Assembly (NCBI RefSeq): GCF_023700005.1
Contig: NZ_JAMLJK010000006.1
Location: 51,120-115,119, forward strand
Length of the DNA stretch: 64,000 nucleotides
Direction: 5' to 3'
Origin: Larsenimonas rhizosphaerae
GTDB taxonomy: Bacteria > Pseudomonadota > Gammaproteobacteria > Pseudomonadales > Halomonadaceae
Within the stretch, counting starts at the first letter, position 1, and the number at the start of each line of letters is the position of its first letter. Shown here one piece after another: positions 1-8,022 of this stretch. Position numbers and translations under genes: made by a program. Below the pieces are notes generated by a model. It was not told the origin of the DNA and ran no database searches. It worked only from the letters and a program-made list of their open reading frames with translations.

Positions 1-1315
1 CCGTAGGTTCATGGCGATGCTTTTCAGACAGGTTACTCAGGGCCGGCAGGTAATGGATGATGAATCGCCCGGCCGGATCGAACCGCTTTGATTGTGTGGT
101 CGGATTGAAGATCCGGAAATAGGGGCAGGCATCGGTACCGGTTGACGCTGACCACTGCCATCCTCCGTTGTTTGCTCCCAGTTCACCATCCACCAGGTGC
201 TCAAGGAAGAAAGCTTCCCCCCAGCGCCAGTCAATCAGCAGATGCTTGGTCAGGAACATGGCCGTTACCATGCGAAGACGGTTATGCATCCAGCCTGTCT
301 GAACCAGTTGCTTCATCGCGGCATCCACCAGGGGATAGCCGGTATTGCCTTCACACCAGGCCTTGAAGTCCTTTTTGCTCTGGCGCCATTTGATGTTGCG
401 TGTTTCGCTCTTGAAGGGCTCATGCCTGCTCACCTTCGGGAATCCGACCAGAACGTGCTGGTAAAAATCCCGCCATGCAAGCTCGCTGATCCAGCTGGTC
501 AGGTTATTGTCCCCATCGCCTGCATGGCCGCCGTTTTTATGAATGGCCGCAGTAAGGCACTGGCGAGGCGAAATCATGCCCAGCGCCAGATAGGGGGACA
601 GGGTGCTGGTAGCCTGATCGAAGGGAAAATCGCGACGGTCCTTGTAATGCCTGGCTCGTGAGCCAAGAAAACGCTCGAGGCGATCTTCCGCTTCCTCTGT
701 GCCCGCCGGCCAGAGCGAGTTGTCTACGGCGTCGGGGGTGTCCGGTGCCGGTACCTTGTCGCTGTCAATGGACTTCAGCGATTTCTGGCGAGAGGGCGCC
801 TCGTGAATGTCGAGGGATTGCTGGTCGAGGGCTTTCAGCCACGCCTTGTAGAATGGGGTAAAGACCTTGTAATACTCATCGTTACCAGTCAGCAGGTCGC
901 CCGGAGGAATAATAACGCCATCATCGTAGCGTTGAACGGTGCGCCCATCCTGCTTGAACAGTCGAACGGTTTCATCGTCCCGGTTACGCTCGTTAATGCC
1001 ATAGTCATTATTGAAATGCAGCTGCTGACAGTCGAGTGACTGTGCCAGCTCGAGTACTGCTTCAGGGCATGCGCTGAACTGGTCGGGAGACAATACCTTG
1101 AGAGGGATATTCAACTGATCCAGATCATCTGCCAGCGCAGAAAATCCTCGGTACCAGAAGGAAAGCTTGTTATCCCCGTGGCCATGAGCCTTCCACTGTT
1201 TGCGGGTAAGGGTAATCACGGCGATGACCGGACCCTGGCGTGCAGCTTCTGCCAGCGCCGAATTATCATGAGTGCGCAGGTCGGTACGGAACCACACCAG
1301 TTGTCGAGCGGACAT
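1..1315 (-). CDS. phrB: Deoxyribodipyrimidine photolyase (3' end beyond window)
   Basis: DNA repair flavoprotein that splits cyclobutane pyrimidine dimers using blue light. Reading from 1315 leftwards gives 438 codons with no stop, so the gene leaves the window; E. coli Phr is 472 residues, so roughly the last 30-40 are missing. The N-terminal antenna domain opens with VWFRTDLRTHDN (near residue 7). The FAD-binding domain is recognised by WISELAWRDFYQHV, by GWMHNRLRM (about residue 340) and by TGTDACPYFRIFNP near the end. The ATG at 1315 has an AAGGAGG box just upstream. The MerR-type regulator gene lies directly upstream on the same strand with about 45 bp between them, so the two may be co-transcribed. 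This matches light-inducible phr loci of pseudomonads. Confidence 0.95.
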   Translation of the reverse strand, partial: MSARQLVWFRTDLRTHDNSALAEAARQGPVIAVITLTRKQWKAHGHGDNKLSFWYRGFSALADDLDQLNIPLKVLSPDQFSACPEAVLELAQSLDCQQLHFNNDYGINERNRDDETVRLFKQDGRTVQRYDDGVIIPPGDLLTGNDEYYKVFTPFYKAWLKALDQQSLDIHEAPSRQKSLKSIDSDKVPAPDTPDAVDNSLWPAGTEEAEDRLERFLGSRARHYKDRRDFPFDQATSTLSPYLALGMISPRQCLTAAIHKNGGHAGDGDNNLTSWISELAWRDFYQHVLVGFPKVSRHEPFKSETRNIKWRQSKKDFKAWCEGNTGYPLVDAAMKQLVQTGWMHNRLRMVTAMFLTKHLLIDWRWGEAFFLEHLVDGELGANNGGWQWSASTGTDACPYFRIFNPTTQSKRFDPAGRFIIHYLPALSNLSEKHRHEPT

Positions 1316-1360
1316 TCAACCTCCTTGTTGAGAGTGTCCGAAAATTCAGGTCTGGCCGGG

Positions 1361-2287
1361 TCAGTCGACGAGTTGTCTTACCGTACGCGCACCATGACCG
1401 GGGTTGTCGTCCAGTAATGTCAGTCCACCGAAGGAAAGCGCCTTTCGATGCAGCCGAGTGACCGGTCCGGACAGGCAAACGGGCACATGCATTGCTGCCG
1501 TCAGTTCCTTGAGGCGGTCTACCATATCGGCCGGCTGCTGTTCGCCTCCCGTCAATATCACGACGTCGGCGCGGCAACGCTGAGTCAGGCCGATCAGCAC
1601 GTTGTCTGTGGTGGCATTGTCAATCAATGACACATGGAAACCACTGGCACCCAGGTGCGTCGCCGCAAGAAGAAGGTGCAGGGAGTCCTTTTCTTCCGGC
1701 AGTCGAGCCAGAAGTAGCCTAGGGGTAGTGACATCGAGATTACTGTAGTACAGGCGAAGTGCGAGCCGGGTGCGCAGAAATGACTCGAGAAACAACCGCG
1801 ATACATCATCGTCATCCTGCTGCGATACATGATCAGCCACCGGCTTCCATACGTTTTCGAGTACGGTCAGTGTGGGGTAGCGGCCAAACAGATGTGTATA
1901 CAGCTGATCGAGACCCTTTTCGTCAAACCGCTCGATCAGGGCACAAGCATCTGTAACCTGGTCATGCCAGTCGATGCCGACGGGGTTATCCGTTGCCGGT
2001 GTCACGGGGGGAGTGGGTTCAAGCTCTTCCTGAACGCCATCACCATCCAGCAGGTCGCCTACCTGGCTTACGGGCACACCGCGATTCAGCCATTGAACAA
2101 TACGTTCTACTCGCTCTATATCATCTCGTGCATACAGGCGATGCCCCTTGGGAGTGCGTCGTGGCTGGATCAATCCATAGCGGCGCTCCCAGGCGCGTAA
2201 CGTGACTGAATTGACGCCTGTCAATCGAGACACTTCACGAATGGGGTATAACGGCCCACCTGCCGAGGTAACGGGATTGTCGCTCAT
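1361..2287 (-). CDS. MerR-family regulator, LitR/CarH-like, with degenerate cobalamin-binding domain
   Basis: 308-residue transcription regulator. Residues about 14-80 form a MerR winged helix (PIREVSRLTGV, then LRAWERRYGL). The rest resembles the helical-bundle plus Rossmann-like B12-binding module of LitR/CarH photoreceptors. The cobalamin His of the D/ExHxxG motif is not seen: the equivalent segment reads PEEKDSLHLLL. The W-x9-EH motif of the helical bundle is also not intact. It may therefore be a B12-independent LitR-type repressor, as described for pseudomonads where a short LOV protein supplies light sensing; that is inference. I chose the ATG at 2287 because an AAGGAGG box lies 9-10 nt upstream, inside the longer 319-residue reading that starts at 2320. 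It sits between phrB and other light/stress genes. Confidence 0.85.
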   Translation of the reverse strand: MSDNPVTSAGGPLYPIREVSRLTGVNSVTLRAWERRYGLIQPRRTPKGHRLYARDDIERVERIVQWLNRGVPVSQVGDLLDGDGVQEELEPTPPVTPATDNPVGIDWHDQVTDACALIERFDEKGLDQLYTHLFGRYPTLTVLENVWKPVADHVSQQDDDDVSRLFLESFLRTRLALRLYYSNLDVTTPRLLLARLPEEKDSLHLLLAATHLGASGFHVSLIDNATTDNVLIGLTQRCRADVVILTGGEQQPADMVDRLKELTAAMHVPVCLSGPVTRLHRKALSFGGLTLLDDNPGHGARTVRQLVD

Positions 2288-2410
2288 TGTTCCATGCCTC
2301 CTTTTCACACAACGTTGCATCCTGGCGTCATAAGTAGCGATTCGTCGCTCTGGCTATGTTACCTGGCCAGAGCGCTGTTTGCCCTGAACTTGAGGAGCTG
2401 TGTCATGCGC

Positions 2411-2469
2411 TATACCAGATAAAACAAGCGAAACTTATACGTGGCAGATGAATATACAAATAGTGTACA
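2411..2469 (-). promoter_or_regulatory. Cluster of GTA(C/T)A motifs upstream of the merR-like gene (candidate operators)
   Basis: Read on the minus strand, this AT-rich gap contains TGTACA (2469-2464), TGTATA (2458-2453), CGTATA (2441-2436) and GGTATA (2416-2411). TGTACA-type half-sites are the kind bound by LitR/CarH-type MerR regulators. The spacing does not exactly match the direct repeat described for the Pseudomonas protein, so this is a candidate autoregulatory site only. Confidence 0.35.
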
Positions 2470-2472
2470 AGA

Positions 2473-2853
2473 TTAATCCACCTTTTGCCCACTAATTCCC
2501 TCTTCAACAATACGGATCAGGGCGTCGGTGAATGCCGGGTGTTGTCCAACCGGTGGCAGCAGGTTCAAGGCAAGTGTCGGGAAGCGTATTGAAAGTGCGT
2601 CGACCTGTCCGGGCACATCTTCTCTTAAATGTCGGCCTACCGCGAAAAACAGCGGCAGGATATCGATGTCCTGAGCGCCGCCCTGATGGAGCTCAGCGAC
2701 GACATCTTCCAGCAGGGGATCACACAGCTCCATATACGCCATGCGCAGTTGCGCAGATGACCGGGTCTGAAGCCGTTTCTCGAGATCGCGGAACGGCTGC
2801 TGCCACTGCTCGTCTGGTGAGCCATGGGCCAGCAGAATGTATGCCTTAGTCAT
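2473..2853 (-). CDS. Small CbiX/SirB-type sirohydrochlorin chelatase-like protein
   Basis: 126-residue single-domain class II chelatase homologue of the CbiX/SirB family, which inserts Co2+ or Fe2+ into sirohydrochlorin. The metal/active-site histidines are visible in LLAHGSPD (residues 7-14) and in FFAVGRHLREDVP (about 69-81). The length matches the short, homodimeric CbiX form. The start at 2853 is preceded by AAAGGAA. The gene follows the FAD oxidoreductase gene with a 13-bp gap, so they probably share a transcript. Whether it serves sirohaem or cobalamin cannot be told here; no other cob or cys genes are nearby. Its place beside a LitR-like regulator is suggestive but not proof of a link to B12. 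Confidence 0.85.
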   Translation of the reverse strand: MTKAYILLAHGSPDEQWQQPFRDLEKRLQTRSSAQLRMAYMELCDPLLEDVVAELHQGGAQDIDILPLFFAVGRHLREDVPGQVDALSIRFPTLALNLLPPVGQHPAFTDALIRIVEEGISGQKVD

Positions 2854-2866
2854 TGTGCAATTCCTT

Positions 2867-3877
2867 TCACGAAGAAGAGGTGAGGTAAGTGATGAGTTCG
2901 CTGGCGCATCGCTGGCCGGCCAGCCAGGCCGCCTCGACATTGTTTCCCGCACACCAGTCTCCGCACAGCGCCAGCGTATGACGTGCATTCCAGAGCGGGG
3001 ATGTCCGTGAAAGAGAATGAGTGGCCTGTGCAAAACGCCATCGGTGGGCGTCAGCTGTCCTGAATGCCGGACGAGGCATCATGTTCATGTCGATAAAGGC
3101 AGCCTTCAGGCGGCAAGCGACGTCTTCCGGTGCCAGCTCCAGATGCTGCTGACTCCACTCCGGTGTAGCAATCAGTCGAAGGGTTGGAGCGCTCTCCCGG
3201 CCGGGCTTGCTTTCCTGTCTAGAGGCCCAGTACAGCGTCCCATTTTCGAAAAACAGGGCGTCCCAGGGAACATCCAGTGGAGCGTCGAGCCGGTAATGGG
3301 CATGCCAAGAGGGTGCAAGAGTGACGCTGTTACACTGCGACAACAATCCGGTTTCTTCGTCAGGCAACAGCGCTTGAGCCTGCGGCGCGGGAAGTGCCAG
3401 CACAACATGCCCAAAAGGGCCGTAGCGCTCGAGGCCTTCGCAGGTGAGCCAGTACTCGTCGGCAATCCTTTCGATGGATGTAATGCGCGTTGACAGGGTG
3501 ATGTCGAGCCCGCCTGCCAGGTGACGTGTTAATGCGCTCATACGCGGGGTGGCTGCATAGCGCGGATGTTCTGCCGAATACGCAGTGAGTTGCCCATCGG
3601 CGCGGCGTGTCCAGGGCGAAACCGGCCATGGCGCAATCACACCTGCCTTGAGCCACTGCGCCACTCTGTCCTTGAAGGCATCGCTGCGTGCAGTGAAGCA
3701 GGGGGCACCCAGATCGATGGCGCCTTCGGAGTCGTGGCGTGATGCAAGACGCCCGCCGGGGCCGCGTGCCTTGTCAAACACCTGTACGCTGTGCCTGTCC
3801 GCAGCAAGGGTGGTGGCAGCACTCAGTCCCGAAAGCCCTGCACCGATGATCGCAATCCGGGGTGGAACCGGCATCAT
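2867..3877 (-). CDS. NAD(P)/FAD-dependent oxidoreductase (renalase-like, COG3380)
   Basis: 336-residue flavoprotein. The N-terminus has a dinucleotide-binding fold, IAIIGAGLSGLSAATTLA (about residues 8-25), followed by the amine-oxidase-type ARGPGGRLASRH (38-49). The C-terminus has the second FAD-contact motif, LALCGDWCAGNNVEAAW (about 306-322). This is the renalase/COG3380 group; the substrate is unknown. Similar genes occur in light-inducible phr-containing clusters of pseudomonads. It reads away from the TIGR01777 epimerase gene across a 139-bp divergent promoter region and runs into the chelatase gene. The start may be either of two adjacent ATGs (3877 or 3874). Confidence 0.85.
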   Translation of the reverse strand: MMPVPPRIAIIGAGLSGLSAATTLAADRHSVQVFDKARGPGGRLASRHDSEGAIDLGAPCFTARSDAFKDRVAQWLKAGVIAPWPVSPWTRRADGQLTAYSAEHPRYAATPRMSALTRHLAGGLDITLSTRITSIERIADEYWLTCEGLERYGPFGHVVLALPAPQAQALLPDEETGLLSQCNSVTLAPSWHAHYRLDAPLDVPWDALFFENGTLYWASRQESKPGRESAPTLRLIATPEWSQQHLELAPEDVACRLKAAFIDMNMMPRPAFRTADAHRWRFAQATHSLSRTSPLWNARHTLALCGDWCAGNNVEAAWLAGQRCASELITYLTSSS

Positions 3878-3908
3878 GACCCGTATCTCTGGTTGAATAT
3901 CGGTTCAA

Positions 3909-3945
3909 TGTATCAGTTTGGTACAGGTTTATTCCAGTCCGTACA
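3909..3945. promoter_or_regulatory. Paired GTACA motifs in the divergent promoter region
   Basis: Between the FAD oxidoreductase and epimerase genes, GGTACA (3920-3925) and CGTACA (3940-3945) recur with a 20-bp period (about two helical turns), with TGTATC just before at 3909. Similar pentamers lie upstream of the nearby MerR gene, so a shared operator is possible. No footprint or motif-search support is available. Confidence 0.3.
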
Positions 3946-4016
3946 AGAAAATATGACGGCAGGGGTCTACAGTGTCTGGCAATGGGACAACCCCTTTAAG
4001 CCCTTCGGGAGGCAGC

Positions 4017-4916
4017 ATGAATATTTTGATTACCGGTGCAACCGGGTTTGTCGGTCAGGCACTGTGTCCGGCCTTGAAGGCACAGGGGCATTCTCTTTAC
4101 GTGCTGTCGCGCACACCGGCATCTGTTGTCGAGCGTATTGGCGTAGAGGTTGAGGCGCATTCGGACGCGATGGCGTTCAGGGATACGCCGCTGGATGCCA
4201 TCATCAACCTGGCGGGTGCCTCCATCGCCGGTGGGCCGTGGACCGCATCGCGCAAGCAGACCCTGGTCGACAGCCGGGTCAGTGTTACCGAGTCGCTTGA
4301 AGCCTTGTGCAAGGCGCGGGACACCTTGCCTCAGGTGCTGATATCAGGGTCGGCGATGGGCTATTACGGCAACCAGGGCGACACCGTGGTGACCGAGCAG
4401 ACCCCTCCACATCAGGAGTTTGCCCATGAGCTGTGTGCCCGTTGGGAAGCGGCTGCACAGCGTATCGAGGCATTGGGAGTGAGAACGGCCATTATTCGGA
4501 TCGGACTGGTTCTGGATCGGGATGGTGGGTCGCTGAAGCCGATGTTACCGGTTTATCGATGCGGGCTGGGGGCAACGCTGGGCTCGGGGACGCAGTACAT
4601 GCCCTGGATTCACCGAACGGATCTGGTCCGTATCATCATGCATTTGTTGAATGATGGGGCTTTGTCAGGCCCGGTCAACAGCAGTGCGCCGCATCCGGTG
4701 ACCAACCGTGAGTTCACCAAAACCTTGGCGCGAGTGCTGCATCGACCAGCGCCATGGCGCATACCGGCATTTGTGTTGAAAACCGCGATGGGTGAAATGT
4801 CCCGATTGTTGCTGACGGGGGCAAGAATGACACCGGCACGCCTTGAGCATACCGGATTTGCCTTTGAGTACCCGACGCTTGAAAAGGCCCTTCAGGCCAT
4901 TGTGAACCGGGCCTGA
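4017..4916 (+). CDS. TIGR01777-family NAD-dependent epimerase/SDR protein (YfcH-like)
   Basis: 299-residue extended short-chain dehydrogenase. The Rossmann motif ITGATGFVGQAL lies at residues 4-15, INLAGASIAGGPW follows near 76, and the TIGR01777 features SGSAMGYYG and MPWIHRTDL are present. The biochemical substrate is not known for the family. I placed the start at the ATG at 4017 because a CGGGAGG box lies 4 nt upstream; a reading from 3972 only adds low-complexity residues. The gene converges on rapA with 20 bp between the stop codons. Members are commonly found among photolyase-linked genes, which fits the cluster here. Confidence 0.88.
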   Translation: MNILITGATGFVGQALCPALKAQGHSLYVLSRTPASVVERIGVEVEAHSDAMAFRDTPLDAIINLAGASIAGGPWTASRKQTLVDSRVSVTESLEALCKARDTLPQVLISGSAMGYYGNQGDTVVTEQTPPHQEFAHELCARWEAAAQRIEALGVRTAIIRIGLVLDRDGGSLKPMLPVYRCGLGATLGSGTQYMPWIHRTDLVRIIMHLLNDGALSGPVNSSAPHPVTNREFTKTLARVLHRPAPWRIPAFVLKTAMGEMSRLLLTGARMTPARLEHTGFAFEYPTLEKALQAIVNRA

Positions 4917-4927
4917 TGGCCCGGTTC
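4904..4927. terminator. Strong hairpin between convergent genes
   Basis: A perfect 10-bp stem (GAACCGGGCC / GGCCCGGTTC) with loop TGAT covers the stop codon of the epimerase gene, just before the rapA stop. There is no T-tract on either side, so it is a hairpin that may stabilise transcript ends rather than a classic intrinsic terminator. Confidence 0.4.
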
Positions 4928-4936
4928 GGTACTGCC

Positions 4937-7879
4937 TTATTGGTGGGCATCGACGGTCAGGATGACCCGAACCGCATCCAGTCTCAGGCGTGACTGAGTG
5001 ATGGCGTCATCCAGTTGTGCCTTCTCGTCGCGAAGCAGTGAAAGCTCTGCTTCCGGCACGCTGCCATGCCGCGCTGCCAGCGCCGTCAGGCGGTCCAGTT
5101 CGGTGTCCATGGTGAGTGTCATTTCTTCATGGGCCTTGCGCACTACGCCTGACAGGGCCCGCTCGGCGACGGTATCTGCCTGATCCATCAATTCGCGCAC
5201 CATCACATGGCGGTCCTTGATCAGGTTCCGGGCAATACCTTTCTTCACGTGCTGCAGATTCTTGGCCAGTCCACCGAACGACACGCTATTGGACAGGTCA
5301 TTACCGGATTCATCCACCAGTACTCGCACGGTGGTCGGCGGGAGGAACCGGCCGACGTGAATACCGGATGGTGCCGGTGTTGATGTGCAGAACACTGCTT
5401 CCAGCATGACACGTCCACCCGGGATGCTGGGATGCTGTAACAGCCCGAGGGCTGTATTGCCCATGGCGCCGGTCGCCATGTGAGACAGCATTTCCTGAAC
5501 CAGCGGGTGCTCCCAGGACAGACGCTGAATATCATCCCGGCTCAGGGCGGTCTCACGCGACAGGGTCATGGTGAAGCCTTCCTCGCCCCGAATCAGGCCA
5601 GGCAGCCCCTCGACCATGTGGCCACCGGGGTGAAGGTAGGTCAGTCCGCCATCCAGATCTCGTGTATCAACCCCGAAGATATCGAAGGCCTGATCCAGGT
5701 ACTTCGGCAGGGTGGGGTCGTTGTCCAGTTCCTCGATCTGCGCGGCAATCTGTTCGGCATGGGCCGGATTCTGCGAGCCCATCTCCAGCAGGCGATTTCG
5801 TCCGGCCAGTCGCTCCTGGATGAGAACATCGAAGCGCTCGCGTGTTTCGCTGACCAGCGCCTGAATGTCATCGGCATCCAGCAGGCTGTCAGCCAGCCGG
5901 TCGCCGAACTCGTCAAACAGGGTACTGCCGATCCCATGGGGAAAACTGAACGCATCCATGCCATCGCGGTACCAGTTCAGCAGGCGAGCCATCGGGCTGT
6001 CCGGGAAGATGGGCAGATGAATATCGATCGGAAAGCGCTGACCGATGCGATCAAGCCGGCCGATGCGCTGTTCCAGCTGGTCCGGATGGGGCGGCAGATC
6101 GAACATGATCAGATGGTGGCAGAACTGGAAGTTGCGGCCTTCGGAGCCGATTTCCGAGCATATCAGCAACGGACTGCCTTCGCTGGCATCCTGTTCGGCA
6201 AAGGCAGCCGCGGCGCGGTCACGCTCGATCAGCGTCATGCCTTCATGAAATACCGGAACATGCAGGCCGGTCAGGACCTGAAGACCGGCAGACAGTTCAC
6301 GGGCGGTATCTGCGAAATGGCAGATCAGCAGGGCCTTTTCGCCCGGATGCTGCTTCAGCCACTGTTTCAGCCATTCCACTCGGGTATCGGTTTTCCACCA
6401 GGGGGTGCCATCGCCATTCATCCGCTCGCGGTCGAGGGCTGTCTGGGTCTCTTCCAGATACAGCAGCACATCCGGATGATCGAGGCCGGTATCAATCAGC
6501 AGCTCATCAAGGTAGTCCTCATCCCTGTCCAGCTTTTTCAGCATCCGCTGATACGGGGCCGGCATGTCAAGCTCATGGACGTGAAGGCGACGTTCCGGAA
6601 ATCCTTCAACATGGCGGCGGCTGTTGCGAAATACCACGCGGCCGGTGCCATGGCGGTCCAGTAGATGGCGACGCAGCGACTGGCGTAACCGGGTCTGGTC
6701 TTCCGGCGTGTCGGCGGCAGCCAGCTGATCAAGCAGGGACTGGCTATCGGCATCATCCAGAATGGCATCCAGCGTATCGCGCCGGGAGGCGTCTTCCGGC
6801 CAGGCATCGAGGGCCTCGACTGCTTCGGCGACGTGGGAATAACGTTGCTCTTCGGCCTGAAAGGTGTCCAGGTCCGGGTAGCGCTGCGGGTCCAGCAGTT
6901 TAAGACGTGCAAAGTGGCTGTCGGGTCCCATCTGTTCAGGGGTTGCCGTCAGCAGCAGAACACCGTGGCTGACGTTGGCCAGATGTTCGATGGTCTGGTA
7001 ACCGGTGTCGCCGCCTTCCGGGGTCCAGGCCAGGTGGTGCGCCTCATCGACAATCAGCATGTCCCAGTGGCTGCCAGTGGCCTGCGCCTGCCGGTGAGGG
7101 TTGGCAAACAGCCACTGCTGGCTGGCCAGAATCAGCTGGCGGCTTTCGAACGGGTTCTGCGCTCGGTCGAGTTCGGCGCACTGTTGTTCGTCCAGCAGGG
7201 TAACGTCGATCGAGAAGCGGCGCAGCAGCTCGACCAGCCACTGGTGCGTCAGGCTCTCGGGCACCAGAATCAGGGCGCGCGACGCCCGGCCGGTCTGCAA
7301 CAGACGATGAAGGATCAACCCAGCCTCGATGGTCTTGCCCAGACCCACTTCGTCAGCCAGCAGGACGCGCGGCAGGCGTCGACGTGAGACATCATCGGCA
7401 ATGAAAAGCTGGTGGGGAACCAGATCAATCCGGGGGCCGGAAAGTCCCAGCGCGGGATGGCGTTGAAGGCGGTTCATGATCTGAAGGCTGCGATAGCGCA
7501 GGTTGAACCAGTCATTGCGGTCGATCTGACCAGTGAGCAGGCGGTCACGGGCCTGGTGGAACTGCATTCGGTCGCTGATTTTCGGCTCGGGCAGTTCTTT
7601 CAGTTCGCCTTGTTCATCAACGCCGATATAGGTAATCAGGCCACGCTGTTCCTTGGTGTCTTCTACAGTCAGTACCCAGCCTTCGCTGGATTCGACCCGG
7701 TCACCACTGCCGAATACCACCCGGGTCAGGGGCGCGTCCTTGGAGGAATAGGTGCGGGTTTCGTCACTGGCGTTGAACAGCACCGTGACGCTTCGAAAGT
7801 CGACATTCAGTATCGTGCCCAGACCAAGTTCGGCTTCGCCATCGCTGATATAGCGCTGGCCGGGAGAGAAATCGCTCAT
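4937..7879 (-). CDS. rapA: RNA polymerase-associated ATPase RapA (HepA)
   Basis: 980-residue SWI2/SNF2 ATPase that binds core RNA polymerase and promotes its recycling; E. coli RapA is 968 residues. N-terminal Tudor-like domains come first (GQRYISDGEAELGLGTIL). The helicase core follows, with Walker A DEVGLGKT (176-183), Walker B/DEAH box VDEAHH (277-282), motif III LLTATPEQM and motif VI QRIGRLDRIGQ. The C-terminal RapA-specific region runs to residue 980. It is monocistronic: the gene on its left converges, and the regulator gene at 8023-9108 ends 143 bp upstream. The start ATG at 7879 has only a weak ribosome-binding site (GAGG 12 nt upstream), but no better in-frame start is visible. Confidence 0.96.
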   Translation of the reverse strand: MSDFSPGQRYISDGEAELGLGTILNVDFRSVTVLFNASDETRTYSSKDAPLTRVVFGSGDRVESSEGWVLTVEDTKEQRGLITYIGVDEQGELKELPEPKISDRMQFHQARDRLLTGQIDRNDWFNLRYRSLQIMNRLQRHPALGLSGPRIDLVPHQLFIADDVSRRRLPRVLLADEVGLGKTIEAGLILHRLLQTGRASRALILVPESLTHQWLVELLRRFSIDVTLLDEQQCAELDRAQNPFESRQLILASQQWLFANPHRQAQATGSHWDMLIVDEAHHLAWTPEGGDTGYQTIEHLANVSHGVLLLTATPEQMGPDSHFARLKLLDPQRYPDLDTFQAEEQRYSHVAEAVEALDAWPEDASRRDTLDAILDDADSQSLLDQLAAADTPEDQTRLRQSLRRHLLDRHGTGRVVFRNSRRHVEGFPERRLHVHELDMPAPYQRMLKKLDRDEDYLDELLIDTGLDHPDVLLYLEETQTALDRERMNGDGTPWWKTDTRVEWLKQWLKQHPGEKALLICHFADTARELSAGLQVLTGLHVPVFHEGMTLIERDRAAAAFAEQDASEGSPLLICSEIGSEGRNFQFCHHLIMFDLPPHPDQLEQRIGRLDRIGQRFPIDIHLPIFPDSPMARLLNWYRDGMDAFSFPHGIGSTLFDEFGDRLADSLLDADDIQALVSETRERFDVLIQERLAGRNRLLEMGSQNPAHAEQIAAQIEELDNDPTLPKYLDQAFDIFGVDTRDLDGGLTYLHPGGHMVEGLPGLIRGEEGFTMTLSRETALSRDDIQRLSWEHPLVQEMLSHMATGAMGNTALGLLQHPSIPGGRVMLEAVFCTSTPAPSGIHVGRFLPPTTVRVLVDESGNDLSNSVSFGGLAKNLQHVKKGIARNLIKDRHVMVRELMDQADTVAERALSGVVRKAHEEMTLTMDTELDRLTALAARHGSVPEAELSLLRDEKAQLDDAITQSRLRLDAVRVILTVDAHQ

Positions 7880-8022
7880 GCTGTTAATCGGGCCTCACAT
7901 TTACAGGTTCATGCCGGCGGGCGCGGTATCTTACCTTAAAGCCCGGCAGGGCTTAACCCTTGATGCGTGCAGATGAACGTCCGAGGCCGAAGGCGCCCTG
8001 CAATGAGCTCGCTGAGGCCATC

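Noticed and set aside
1266..1577. Minus-strand 103-codon frame overlapping phrB start and merR end
   Set aside because: Conflicts with both supported genes, and its translation is compositionally random (Arg/Thr-rich).
5480..6664. Long open frame (394 codons) opposite rapA
   Set aside because: It lies entirely antisense to a well-conserved gene; its translation resembles no family and has no ribosome-binding site. GC-rich codon usage of rapA explains it.
7938..7954. AAGCCC...GGGCTT hairpin as terminator of the fds regulator gene
   Set aside because: The stem is short and the trailing T-tract is weak (TTTAA) and 70 bp from the stop; left out of the feature list.
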